Positions 1-7,901 of a DNA stretch of 64,000 nt are shown piece by piece (position 1 is the first letter of the stretch; each line of letters starts with the position of its first letter). Source of the stretch: an uncultured Bacteroidales bacterium. Lineage in GTDB: Bacteria; Bacteroidota; Bacteroidia; Bacteroidales; F082. The notes beneath the pieces are model-generated. The model was given only the letters and a program-made list of their open reading frames with translations, was not told where the DNA came from and ran no database searches. The position numbers were made by a program, and so were the translations under genes. The stretch lies in contig ONJF01000009.1 of the NCBI GenBank assembly GCA_900318085.1, positions 62,001 through 126,000 on the forward strand, given 5' to 3'.

Positions 1-248
1 TATTCCGCCAATGCTTGTTTGATAGCTTTGGCAAGTTGGTCGGGACAAGAGGTGCCTTTGAAGCCGCAGTGGATGCCTTCCAATTTGGCAACGACATCCT
101 CTGCCTTCATGCCTTCCACCAAAGTGGCGACGCCTTGCGTGTTGCCGTTGCAACCGCCGTAGAACTGTACATTTTTCAAAATGCCATCCTCGATTTCAAA
201 CTCGATGGCTTGACTGCAGGTGCCTTGGGTTTTATAAGTGTATCTCAT
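1..248 (-). CDS. TSCPD domain protein (TIGR03905-like), 3' end cut by window edge
   Basis: Reading leftward from the ATG at 248, the frame stays open to the window edge (82 codons). It begins MRYTYKTQGTCSQAIEFEI and contains GGCNGNTQGV, LVEGM, CGFKGTSCPDQLAKAI. The TSCPD block with its paired cysteines defines the small TIGR03905/TSCPD family (about 80-90 residues), related to a C-terminal module of class II ribonucleotide reductases; its own function is not established. The gene is probably almost complete here. Its ATG overlaps the TGA of the upstream OsmC remnant by one base (TGATG), so the two were once translationally coupled. The family call is strong; no biochemical role is claimed. 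Confidence 0.85.
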   Translation of the reverse strand, partial: MRYTYKTQGTCSQAIEFEIEDGILKNVQFYGGCNGNTQGVATLVEGMKAEDVVAKLEGIHCGFKGTSCPDQLAKAIKQALAE

Positions 249-529
249 CAGGCTTGGAAGTTCATGGTGATATTGACGATGACATCGGGGTGCAGTGAAC
301 GTCCCACGGGGCAGCTCTCAGCAGCGGCCCAAAGCAGGGCTTTTTGCTTCTCGGTATATTCCTTTGCGGGGAAGTTGAACACGATGTCGATCTGCCCGAT
401 GCGGCGTGGGTCGGTGTTCATGGTCTTCTTCACCGTGTAGGTGGTGCCGTCGATGTCGAATTTGTGGCCTTGTGCGCTGATGCCCATGATGGTCATCATG
501 CAGCCGGCGAGGGCGCCATATTTGTGTTT
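248..529 (-). pseudogene. OsmC/YhfA-type protein, 5'-truncated remnant
   Basis: From an in-frame TAA at 530-532 the frame reads KHKYGALAGCMMTIMGI and continues to NITMNFQA. GALAGCMMT matches the helix carrying the first active-site cysteine of OsmC-like peroxidases, and AAAESCPVGRSL carries the second. Both cysteines remain, but the roughly 50 N-terminal residues expected upstream (family length about 135) are missing. An AT-rich repeat-like segment (533-638) sits exactly where they should be. Translation could still start at the internal ATG at 499 (83 residues), but that protein would lack the N-terminal half of the fold. Most likely a pseudogene made by insertion or deletion; the remaining part is well conserved, so the event may be recent. 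Confidence 0.75.
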
Positions 530-532
530 TTA

Positions 533-638
533 ATTCGGAATGCTGAATGAGGAATGCTGAATGGGTGCGAAGCCCAGTGTCGCATTGCGACATTGACTCC
601 GTCGAATACTTTGTATTTCCGCATTCATAATTCCGCAT
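533..638. repeat. Repeat-like insertion between deoC and the osmC remnant
   Basis: This stretch holds two copies of GGAATGCTGAATG in a row and, on the other side, ATTCCGCATTTAGCATT, which resembles the reverse complement of the first part. It is therefore a degenerate inverted repeat. It touches the osmC break on one side and the deoC stop on the other. A similar string, GCGCATTTAGCATT, recurs near 10047. Confidence 0.5.
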
Positions 639-1484
639 TTAGCATTTATTAATTTGTTCTAATATAAGTCCAGCGAGGCGGCTTGTGCCCACGCGGAAGA
701 GGTTCGGGTTAAGCCACTGTTCGCCGAGGATGTTTTTCACCAAATAATAATAGGTGAGGGCATCGTCCGGCACTTTCATGCCGCCAGCAGGCTTGAAGCC
801 GACCTTCTTGCCCGTGGCCTCGTAGTATTCCTTGATGGTGTCAATCATGACGATGGCAGCGAGTGGTGTGGCGGCCACTGGCACCTTGCCAGTCGAGGTC
901 TTGATGAAGTCGGCACCGGCGAGGATGGCGAGCTCGCTGGCTTTGCGGATGTTCTCCACGGTCTTCAGCTCGCCCGTCTCAAGGATGACTTTCAATCTGG
1001 CCTTATTTCCACAGGTTTCCTTGATGGTCTTGATTTCGTCGAAGACCTCGTCGTAGCGACCAGCGAGGAATGTGCCGCGCGAGATGACCATGTCCACCTC
1101 ATCGGCACCTTCGTTGACGCAATATTCCACCTCTTTGACTTTCAGCTCGAAGGGCATCATGCCCGAAGGGAAGGCACAGGCCACCGTGGCCACACGGATG
1201 CCACTACCTTCAAGCTGTTTCTTGGCCTGACGGATGAAGGGACTGTAGATGCAAATGGCGGGTACCGAAAGGTGCGGTTTTTGTTTCGGGAAAGCCAAGG
1301 CTTTCTCGCAAAAGTCCTTGATCTTGGCTTCGTTGTCGAAGGCTTCCAAGGTGGTGAAGTCGATGCTTTGGAAGATGGTGCGTAAGGCTTCCTTTTCGTG
1401 TCCTTTTTTCTTCTCTTCGTTGAGAATCAATGCGATGCGTTCGTTGAGCGCGGCTTCACTATGGTTGTAGGGTTTAAATTTCAT
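639..1484 (-). CDS. deoC: Deoxyribose-phosphate aldolase
   Basis: Cytosolic class I aldolase that cleaves 2-deoxyribose 5-phosphate to glyceraldehyde 3-phosphate and acetaldehyde in deoxynucleoside catabolism. The 281-residue protein has the Schiff-base lysine in FIKTSTGK (Lys195), the proton-relay lysine in VGFKPAGG (Lys231) and the acidic GADEVDMVI motif (about residues 126-133). It is somewhat longer at the N terminus than the 250-residue enterobacterial enzyme, as in Bacteroidetes homologues. A -7 like box (TATCTTTGA, minus strand) lies about 20 bases upstream of the ATG, so the gene probably has its own promoter. Its stop abuts the repeat that broke osmC. Confidence 0.95.
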   Translation of the reverse strand: MKFKPYNHSEAALNERIALILNEEKKKGHEKEALRTIFQSIDFTTLEAFDNEAKIKDFCEKALAFPKQKPHLSVPAICIYSPFIRQAKKQLEGSGIRVATVACAFPSGMMPFELKVKEVEYCVNEGADEVDMVISRGTFLAGRYDEVFDEIKTIKETCGNKARLKVILETGELKTVENIRKASELAILAGADFIKTSTGKVPVAATPLAAIVMIDTIKEYYEATGKKVGFKPAGGMKVPDDALTYYYLVKNILGEQWLNPNLFRVGTSRLAGLILEQINKC

Positions 1485-1503
1485 AGTAGTTTGAATTTAG
1501 GCT

Positions 1504-1512
1504 TCAAAGATA
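1504..1512 (-). promoter_or_regulatory. -7 promoter box for deoC
   Basis: Minus-strand TATCTTTGA fits the Bacteroidetes primary-sigma -7 consensus TAnnTTTG and lies 20 bases before the deoC ATG. Confidence 0.5.
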
Positions 1513-1519
1513 AGCTTTT

Positions 1520-3433
1520 TTATTGGATGGAAGATAATAATGCCTCCAAATTCATCTTCATCCGCCATTTCCACTGGTTTTTGGCATTGGCTGGGACGTT
1601 GATTTGATCGTCCGCAGGGTTGGGCGACCAATTCTTTTCGTCCATGTCCAAAAGGTCTTGCAGGGGGTAGATGTTCCATTTTGAAGGGCTGTCCAAATGC
1701 TTGTCTATCACCTTTTTGAGGGTCTTGGAGGTGACTTTGCGGTCGTCGAGGTCGAGGCTGTCGAGGAATTGGCGGGTGCGGACGCGGTCTTCGGCCAGCC
1801 AGCCGCGCAAGGTGGGCATATCATGGGTGCCGGTGGTGTAGACACAGTTCTCGGGCAGGTCTTCATTCTGCACAAACTGATGGCCAAACACCTTGGGCAT
1901 GCGTTGCACCTCAAGGCTCATGATGCCCAACTCCTGCATGACTTCAGGCACACAGGCGGGAATCATGCCGAGGTCTTCGCCGCAGGCAATCATTGGTGTC
2001 GCATTGATGAGGGCTGGCAATTTCTCCAAGGCTTTCTGTTTCCAAAACTCGTTGTGGCGGTGGAAATAGAAGTCTTCGTAAATGTCATCGATAGCGTGTT
2101 TCTGTTCCTCGTTGAGGGTTTGGTAGGTCTTGGTTCTGTGCAGCTCGATGCGCGGGATATACTTGTCTTTCTCGTTCGGTGCGGGTATGAAAAGCGTGTC
2201 AACACCTTTCTTCACATGCTTGCTTTTGACGAAATGGAAGCCTTGTTTTTCGATTTCTTCCACACTTAAAGGTAGGGCAGGAGAGAAGTGTCCCAACAGC
2301 CCTGACTTGGCTGTTTTTGGAATTTCCCAGATACGGAAGAAGCCCAAGATATGGTCAATGCGGTAGGCGTCGAAATAGCGGGCCATCACTTGCAGGCGGC
2401 GTTGCCACCAGGCGTAGCCGTCCTTGGCCATCGCCTCCCAGTTGTAGGACGGGAAACCCCAGTTTTGTCCTTCTGCAGAGAAGTCATCGGGTGGGGCGCC
2501 GACTTGCACATCAAGGTTAAACAAATCGGGATGCGATTTCACATCTACTCCAGAGGGATTTACCCCGATGGGAATGTCGCCCTTCAGCAGCAGGCCCTTG
2601 TCGTGCAAGGTCTTGATGGCCTCGCGAAGCTGTTTGTCGCAGTGGTATTGCAGGAAGAGATGGATCTCCGTGCCGTTGTTGTCGCGCTCGGCACAATATT
2701 GGGCATAGTCATGGAGCCAGTCTTCGTTCTCCTTGATGAATTGCTGGAAATCAGCGGTGTCTTTCAGCGATTCCCATTGCTGATAGAATGCGGTTTGGAA
2801 ATATTTCCATTTGGCTTTCAGTACTTTGGGGTAATTGACGGATTCCTCTTTGTTGAGTATCGTCCTTGTTCGTTTGAAAGCTGTGTCTTCCTTGATGCCC
2901 AATTGCTTGAGGTTGAGGTAAATCGGATTCAGAGCGAAGGCGGAAATGGCATTATAAGGATAGGAATCGTGCCAGTCAAAATGCGCCGTCGTGTCGTTGA
3001 CGGGCAGGATTTGGATGATTTTCAATCCGTTGGCCACGCACCAATCGCCCAGTTTCGGCAGGTCGGCATATTCCCCGATGCCGAAATCGTTCTCCGAACG
3101 CAGGCTGAACAGCGGCACGGCTACACCTCGCATCGTTTGGCGTTCGGTGAGACCGAACCAATCCCAAACGCGGTCTTTGCCCTCGGGCAGGATGCGGTTG
3201 GGACCTTCTTCCCAATGGATTTGGTTGTTTTCGCGGATGAAATATTTGTATTCCGTGGTCTGTAGAGACGCACGGCCGTGCGTCTCTACGGAAACGGACC
3301 AAATCCCAGGCCCCACATATTCCATCGGGACGGCCTTGTTAGGATTCCAATTTCCTAATTCAGGGATGTTACCCGTGAGGAACAGCTCCTCGCCCCAGCG
3401 GCTTTCGTATCTTAATCGGAATAAGGAGGCCAT
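1520..3433 (-). CDS. malQ: 4-alpha-glucanotransferase (GH77) with N-terminal CBM20
   Basis: Amylomaltase that moves alpha-1,4-glucan segments between maltodextrins or glycogen. Residues 1 to about 100 form a starch-binding CBM20 domain (GNIPELGNWN near residue 21); the rest is GH77. The nucleophile region reads AYRIDHILGFFRIWEIP, the acid/base region CGEDLGMIP, and TGTHDMPTLRGW follows. At 637 residues it is shorter than the roughly 900-residue Bacteroides enzymes, which carry two CBM20 modules. Oddity: residues 49-58 (VETHGRASLQ) are encoded by a perfect 28-base palindrome (3262-3289) with the same outer arms as an intergenic copy at 9923-9950, so a mobile palindrome appears to have inserted in frame in a CBM20 loop. 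The catalytic domain looks intact. Confidence 0.93.
   Translation of the reverse strand: MASLFRLRYESRWGEELFLTGNIPELGNWNPNKAVPMEYVGPGIWSVSVETHGRASLQTTEYKYFIRENNQIHWEEGPNRILPEGKDRVWDWFGLTERQTMRGVAVPLFSLRSENDFGIGEYADLPKLGDWCVANGLKIIQILPVNDTTAHFDWHDSYPYNAISAFALNPIYLNLKQLGIKEDTAFKRTRTILNKEESVNYPKVLKAKWKYFQTAFYQQWESLKDTADFQQFIKENEDWLHDYAQYCAERDNNGTEIHLFLQYHCDKQLREAIKTLHDKGLLLKGDIPIGVNPSGVDVKSHPDLFNLDVQVGAPPDDFSAEGQNWGFPSYNWEAMAKDGYAWWQRRLQVMARYFDAYRIDHILGFFRIWEIPKTAKSGLLGHFSPALPLSVEEIEKQGFHFVKSKHVKKGVDTLFIPAPNEKDKYIPRIELHRTKTYQTLNEEQKHAIDDIYEDFYFHRHNEFWKQKALEKLPALINATPMIACGEDLGMIPACVPEVMQELGIMSLEVQRMPKVFGHQFVQNEDLPENCVYTTGTHDMPTLRGWLAEDRVRTRQFLDSLDLDDRKVTSKTLKKVIDKHLDSPSKWNIYPLQDLLDMDEKNWSPNPADDQINVPANAKNQWKWRMKMNLEALLSSIQ
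3262..3289. repeat. 28-bp perfect palindrome inside malQ
   Basis: GTAGAGACG ... CGTCTCTAC with inner CACGGCCGTG gives a fully self-complementary 28-mer with no loop. The outer 9-base arms are identical to the element at 9923-9950, while the inner 10 bases differ. Here it is translated in frame. Confidence 0.85.
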
Positions 3434-3439
3434 GATTCG

Positions 3440-3961
3440 TTAATCGAAGTATTCTTCGTCTTCCGGGGTGATGGAATCGATCTTGAAAGAGTCTCCGTCT
3501 TTGACAAGGCCAAGCTTCACGTGATATTCGTAGCTTTTTTTGCCTTCATAATAATAGGTGTTGGTAACCTTGTACGAAAGCCCGTCAGCCGGTTCAATAG
3601 TGCGTTGGCAGTCGCCGATCACATCACCGCCTCCCTGATAAAGGAAGAGCCATATCGCCATGCATTCGCCGTCACAGTCGTATTCGTATTGGTCTATCAG
3701 AAACTGCTTGGCTTTTGGAGTAACATGTTTATATACATATTGATAGGTTTCCTCTTGTTCTTGGTCAAATGCTTTCTCCAGCCCTTGGTAGAAGTTCTCC
3801 AAAAACGCTTTGCCCAACTCTACCGAGGCATCTGGTGTGCTGACGGTGTTCTCTGTGCTTGCTTTGTTGTCAGTGTTTTGTTTGTTGTTTCCGTTGTTGT
3901 TGCACGCCATCATGGCGAATGCGAAGGTTGCCATGGTGATAAAGGTGAATAGTTTTTTCAT
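3440..3961 (-). CDS. Hypothetical exported lipoprotein
   Basis: Starting at the ATG at 3961 the 173-residue protein begins MKKLFTFITMATFAFAMMAC, a type II signal peptide with a lipobox cysteine, followed by an Asn/Lys-rich linker. The mature part contains TYQYVYKHVTPKAKQFL, a Cys-containing DCDGECMAIW stretch and a C-terminal LGLVKDGDSFKIDSI strand typical of small NTF2-like or DUF3828-type lipoproteins; the family is not certain. A minus-strand TATATTTGC box at 3991-3999 lies across the longer ORF's start, which supports the 3961 ATG. No function can be named. Confidence 0.75.
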   Translation of the reverse strand: MKKLFTFITMATFAFAMMACNNNGNNKQNTDNKASTENTVSTPDASVELGKAFLENFYQGLEKAFDQEQEETYQYVYKHVTPKAKQFLIDQYEYDCDGECMAIWLFLYQGGGDVIGDCQRTIEPADGLSYKVTNTYYYEGKKSYEYHVKLGLVKDGDSFKIDSITPEDEEYFD

Positions 3962-3990
3962 AATGAAAAGGATTTGATTGGTTTGACGGG

Positions 3991-3999
3991 GCAAATATA
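3991..3999 (-). promoter_or_regulatory. -7 promoter box for the lipoprotein gene
   Basis: Minus-strand TATATTTGC, a full match to TAnnTTTGC, about 30 bases upstream of the chosen start at 3961. Confidence 0.6.
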
Positions 4000-4029
4000 G
4001 ATAAAAACCTAATTGTTGTCCCCGAAAAC

Positions 4030-5481
4030 CTATTCAATCTTCATCCGACTAATCACTCCTCGATTGCTACCTGAATCGAAAAACACGCTGTAGGCATAGC
4101 CGCCATGCACCTTGAATACCCTTGGATAAATCTTCTTGCTGGCTTTTTGTCCCATACCCACTGCGCCCGCTTCGGGGTCATAGAGACCGATGTGGTTCAT
4201 CCCGTCTTCCACAAAAAGACCGTAAGTTTTGCCTGTGGCTTTGTCGGTGAGGAACTCGTTTTTGAAACATTGCTCTCCCGAAGTGATTTTCAAAGGTTGT
4301 CTTTTCGCAATCTTGAAGTCGGGGCCGATTTCCACGATTTCACGGTTGTCGAGGCCGATGAGTTGAAGCATGCCGTTGACTTTCAAGGGGACAATCTGGA
4401 ATTCCTTTTTGGCCAGCATGGAGCAATACCATTGTATCATCCCAAGCAAGGTTGGGGTTTCTGCCAAGCGTACCAAATTTCCGTCCCAAGTTCCCTCGTT
4501 AATGAGGTCAATGCCTGGGCTTCCTCGTTCCGCTTTTTTGATGCTCATGGAGGTTATGCTTTCTCCTTCACTGTTCCCGTTCTCATCGTAGAAGGACTCG
4601 AGGGTGAAGTTTTCCGCCATCGCCTGATGGTATTCGTTTTGAATCTTCATCCATTGCGACTGGCAGGCACGATAGCCAAGGGTGTCGATGAAACTGCATA
4701 AATATTGGGGCTTTTCCATGGAGCCGTCTTTCTTCATGTAAAGGAAATCCTGACTTTTGCCGTGGTTGAATTTGAGCCAGTAAAGTCCTCGGTCGTGAAC
4801 GATGGTCCTTACGATGTAAGCCCCGTTGTACTCGCAAACGATTTTGAGGAGTTTGTTGCGGTAATCATCGCGTGAGAAGGTGGAAACGGGCAAAATGCCC
4901 TGCTTTTCATCGAGATACACTTGCAAGCAACTATCTTGTCCAACGAGAATGAGGTCATCGAAAGCGTCAATGTGGAACTTTTCAAAGAGTTGGTCGAAGT
5001 CCTTGCGGGCTTGTTCAATGCCTTCGGTGTCGAGGACGACCATCGATGAAGTCTTGGGTTTGTTCTCCAAAAGGTAGATTTTCCCGCCCAAAAACGCGAT
5101 GTCGGCGATGTTGCGGTTGGAACCAGATCGGTAAAAGTCTTTGCTTGCCGAGACGCCCACTTCCTGAAGGTCATAACTCATCTTGCGCATTCGGAAACTG
5201 ATGTTGATGGAATCGCGCTGTAATTGTCTTGGCGTAAGGCTCACTACCGTATCCTGATAGCCGATGCACGAATAATAAAGGTTGACGGCCTCCGAGCGGT
5301 CGAAAAGCGGCAGTTCGTAATGCCCTTTGGCATCGGTGCTGGTGCCGTAAGGCGTGTTCACGATGCTGATGTTCACGTTCTCCACGCCGATGTTGCCGTA
5401 AACGGTGGTTTTGGCGTTTTGCGCCACGGTGCTTTGAAATGTGAGTGCTGCAAAAAACAATAGAGTGTAAACCTTCTTCAT
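4030..5481 (-). CDS. Exported protein: carboxypeptidase-like regulatory domain plus propeller-like region
   Basis: The ATG at 5481 gives a 483-residue protein with a signal peptide (MKKVYTLLFFAALTFQSTVAQ). Residues about 23-100 form a carboxypeptidase regulatory-like beta-sandwich (STDAKGHYELPLFDR), common on Bacteroidetes surface proteins. The remainder has repeated beta segments (IYLLENKP, ILVGQDSCLQVYL, GYAYSVFFDSGSNRG) like a 6-bladed beta-propeller. It shares this architecture with the next gene upstream (5555-6817), with 73 bases between them in the same direction, so the pair is probably a tandem duplication in one operon. No enzyme motif was seen; a binding or sensing role at the cell surface is inference. 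Confidence 0.75.
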   Translation of the reverse strand: MKKVYTLLFFAALTFQSTVAQNAKTTVYGNIGVENVNISIVNTPYGTSTDAKGHYELPLFDRSEAVNLYYSCIGYQDTVVSLTPRQLQRDSINISFRMRKMSYDLQEVGVSASKDFYRSGSNRNIADIAFLGGKIYLLENKPKTSSMVVLDTEGIEQARKDFDQLFEKFHIDAFDDLILVGQDSCLQVYLDEKQGILPVSTFSRDDYRNKLLKIVCEYNGAYIVRTIVHDRGLYWLKFNHGKSQDFLYMKKDGSMEKPQYLCSFIDTLGYRACQSQWMKIQNEYHQAMAENFTLESFYDENGNSEGESITSMSIKKAERGSPGIDLINEGTWDGNLVRLAETPTLLGMIQWYCSMLAKKEFQIVPLKVNGMLQLIGLDNREIVEIGPDFKIAKRQPLKITSGEQCFKNEFLTDKATGKTYGLFVEDGMNHIGLYDPEAGAVGMGQKASKKIYPRVFKVHGGYAYSVFFDSGSNRGVISRMKIE

Positions 5482-5554
5482 GGAATGTGATTTTTGATGA
5501 TTAAACAGTGTAAAATCAGTGTTAAATACCACAAAAATCATTCCAGATAGAGTT

Positions 5555-6817
5555 CTATTCTATCCTCACCTGATACAATGCCTTTCGGTGGTTGATGCCT
5601 GTAGGATAAATGAAATACAAAACGCCGTCGTGAACCCTCATATTCTGAGCAAAAGGATAGCCGCTGAGGTCCATCACGGAGGTGGCCGTTCCGGTTTTCA
5701 GGTCGATGCGCTTCAAAGTGTAGATGCCGTCGGTGACGAAAAAAGTGTAGAATTCCTTTCGCGCCACATCCATCATCATCTTTTGTTTCCAGCGGCGGTC
5801 GGGCACCATCTTGCCGTTCCATTTGCGGTATTCGTGGAAGGTGAGGGGATGGCGCTCCAATTCATTGCCGACGGCATCGAAGACAATGGTCTCGTGGTCG
5901 GTGTAGGCAAAGAGGTAGAATTTGTTGTCGATGGCATAGATAGGGTTGTAAATAGGGTCGGCCACCCAAAAATTGGCGCCGATGCCTCCTGTATGAGTCA
6001 GCAGCCAAATGTCGTCCCGCCCTTCTTCGTCAACGATGTAATGGAGCAATTCCGGTTCTTTATCGCTACCCAACCTGTTCCGGTAGTAGCCCAGTTCTTT
6101 ATTGTAGTAAAAATACCGTCCTGTCACGAATATGCTTTCGGAAGCGGCCAAAATGGTCGAGAATTGGTCATAGAATGTTTTCCGTGACATGGAATTGTAA
6201 AAATTCATGAAAATCTTCTTACCGTCTATCGATTCTTGAAATCCAAGTTGTTCGACTTTGTAGTCGCTGATGGCATGGATTTCGCCGAACGCATCTTTGC
6301 TGAGGTATTTGTAACGCGAGGAGATGGGCATTTCGTGCAGTGTGTCTCCATCAAATGAGAGGTGGAGTAGGGCGGAATTGCGGCGACGATAGACAATCAT
6401 ATAGATGCCGTCTTCACGGAGGGTGTAATCGAGGACGGTCATCACGGGATTGTCGAAAACGATATGAGGAGCATTGGCTGTCACTTCCACTTCAAGCAAC
6501 TCATGACTCTTTGTTTTCATTCTGATTGTCAGGTTCTTGCCGTTGAGGTCTTTATCCTTGATGGTGTAATAGGTCGGTTCGAAGACCATGTGGGCGAAAC
6601 GGAGCTTCATGCCTGCCTTGGCAAGATTATAAGTGAAGCGGCCTTGCTCGTCGGTCACTGAAACGAGCAGTGAGTCGTGCACATACACGCTCACATTCTC
6701 GATGGCTTTGCCGTTCTCGTCTTTGCAGTAGCCTTGGATGATTTGGCGTTCTTGGGCGGTGACCTGATGGATGAAACCAAGGCCGAAAAGCAATAGAAAT
6801 AGAGTCAACTTTTTCAT
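5555..6817 (-). CDS. Exported protein, paralogue of the downstream propeller-like protein
   Basis: The ATG at 6817 opens a 420-residue protein with signal peptide MKKLTLFLLLFGLGFIHQVTAQ. A carboxypeptidase regulatory-like domain follows (IIQGYCKDENGKAIENVSVYV ... DEQGRFTYNL), then beta-rich segments such as SEIHAISDY-like and IYAIDNKFYLFAYTDHE. It is the first gene of a tandem pair with 4030-5481. A TATTTTTGT box on the minus strand at 6838-6846 lies just upstream. Function unknown; it resembles Bacteroidetes 6-bladed propeller proteins but has no visible catalytic motif. Confidence 0.75.
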   Translation of the reverse strand: MKKLTLFLLLFGLGFIHQVTAQERQIIQGYCKDENGKAIENVSVYVHDSLLVSVTDEQGRFTYNLAKAGMKLRFAHMVFEPTYYTIKDKDLNGKNLTIRMKTKSHELLEVEVTANAPHIVFDNPVMTVLDYTLREDGIYMIVYRRRNSALLHLSFDGDTLHEMPISSRYKYLSKDAFGEIHAISDYKVEQLGFQESIDGKKIFMNFYNSMSRKTFYDQFSTILAASESIFVTGRYFYYNKELGYYRNRLGSDKEPELLHYIVDEEGRDDIWLLTHTGGIGANFWVADPIYNPIYAIDNKFYLFAYTDHETIVFDAVGNELERHPLTFHEYRKWNGKMVPDRRWKQKMMMDVARKEFYTFFVTDGIYTLKRIDLKTGTATSVMDLSGYPFAQNMRVHDGVLYFIYPTGINHRKALYQVRIE

Positions 6818-6837
6818 GGTACTGATTTTTTGGCAGG

Positions 6838-6846
6838 ACAAAAATA
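6838..6846 (-). promoter_or_regulatory. -7 promoter box for the propeller-like pair
   Basis: Minus-strand TATTTTTGT matches TAnnTTTG and is 21 bases upstream of the ATG at 6817. Confidence 0.5.
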
Positions 6847-6997
6847 GAAAATATTCAATTCAAATGCGAGATTTTTTATTTCAGATGAAAAATTGCATTT
6901 TTAATAACACGAATTGCCAAAAATGGTTCACGAATTATCATGTAATTTTTTTTGAAAAATTCGAGGCAAATTCATGAGAATTTATGTTTAATATTTC

Positions 6998-7006
6998 TAT
7001 TTTTGC
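6998..7006 (+). promoter_or_regulatory. -7 promoter box for the acyltransferase
   Basis: TATTTTTGC, an exact TAnnTTTGC match, lies 18 bases before the ATG at 7025. The rest of the 6847-6997 stretch is AT-rich with no further feature seen. Confidence 0.6.
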
Positions 7007-7024
7007 CCAATCAATTCGACACCC

Positions 7025-7765
7025 ATGACCGCTTTCGATTTCTTCAATATCCTCTGCTCGATTCCGAAGACGCTGCGCTTCAACCTGCATTATTTTCCGC
7101 TGAAGACGGCTTTGAAGCTGCCTGTCGTGGTGTCGCACCGCACCTACCTGCGCGAGCTGCACGGCAAGGTGGAGCTACCCGAAAAGGTGGAAAGGGCAAT
7201 GGTGAAAATCGGTTTCGGCGATGTGGGCCACTACGACCGCAAACGCTCGCGTGGCATCTGGCAGGTGAGTGGAACGGTCAGCTTCGGTGGCAAGGCGAGC
7301 ATCGGACACGGTTCGAAGATTTCGGTGCGGGGAAATGTGTGCTTTGGTGCGGATTTCAATATGACGGCTGAAAGTACCATCGTTTGTGCCAAGGAAATCC
7401 GTTTCGGCAATGACTGCCTGCTGAGCTGGGACATCCTCGTGATGGACACCGATGAGCATCCCATATATAGACACGAGACTAATAGACACGAGACGCGGGA
7501 CTCTGGTTCTGTCCCGCGTCCCGAAGTCCCGCGTCCCGCGTCAAATGATATGGAAAACGAACGCATCAATCCCGACAAACCCATTCTGGTGGGCGACCAT
7601 GTGTGGATTGGTTGCAAATGTGTTTTGCTGAAAGGTGCCGTGGTGCCCAACAATACAGTCGTGGCGGCAGGCACGCTGCTGACCTCCTCCTTCAACGGCG
7701 AGCATCAAGTCATTGGCGGCAACCCGCCAACTGTCCTCAAGCACGACATCCGCTGGGAACATTGA
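7025..7765 (+). CDS. Hexapeptide-repeat (left-handed beta-helix) acyltransferase with in-frame insertion
   Basis: The 246-residue protein has an N-terminal helical part and then hexapeptide turns (GTVSFGGKASIGHGSKISVRGNV..., GDHVWIGCKCVLLKGAVVP, GNPPTVLK), typical of sugar or polysaccharide O-acetyltransferases of the LbetaH fold acting in the cytoplasm on surface glycan precursors. DTDEHPIY is followed 30 residues later by INPDKPILVGDHVWIG; in homologues these motifs are almost adjacent. The intervening residues 149-178 are encoded by a repetitive, palindrome-containing insert (GACGCGGGAC / GTCCCGCGTC stem at 7492-7520). The enzyme may tolerate this as an exposed loop. The substrate is not predictable. 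Confidence 0.82.
   Translation: MTAFDFFNILCSIPKTLRFNLHYFPLKTALKLPVVVSHRTYLRELHGKVELPEKVERAMVKIGFGDVGHYDRKRSRGIWQVSGTVSFGGKASIGHGSKISVRGNVCFGADFNMTAESTIVCAKEIRFGNDCLLSWDILVMDTDEHPIYRHETNRHETRDSGSVPRPEVPRPASNDMENERINPDKPILVGDHVWIGCKCVLLKGAVVPNNTVVAAGTLLTSSFNGEHQVIGGNPPTVLKHDIRWEH
7468..7556. repeat. Palindromic/low-complexity insert inside the acyltransferase
   Basis: Contains two ACACGAGAC units and a 10-bp perfect stem (7492-7501 with 7511-7520) followed by repeated GTCCCGCGTCC. It keeps the reading frame open. Similar GACGCGAGAC strings occur outside genes near 52623 and 63508. Confidence 0.7.
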
Positions 7766-7806
7766 ATTTCACGCGAATTTATTTCACGAAGAAGACGATA
7801 TATAGG

Positions 7807-7894
7807 CACGCAGAATACGCTGAACTATATGAAGCGCAAAGCGATGCCAAGTTTGTGTCCGGTAGGCTTCAGCGATTTCAGCGGATTCTGCGTG
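7807..7894. repeat. Intergenic inverted repeat between acyltransferase and adk
   Basis: CACGCAGAATACGCTGAA (7807-7824) pairs with the reverse complement at 7877-7894 with one mismatch in 18. It sits between two convergent stop codons and could act as a bidirectional hairpin terminator or be a repeat element. Confidence 0.6.
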
Positions 7895-7901
7895 AAAAAA
7901 A

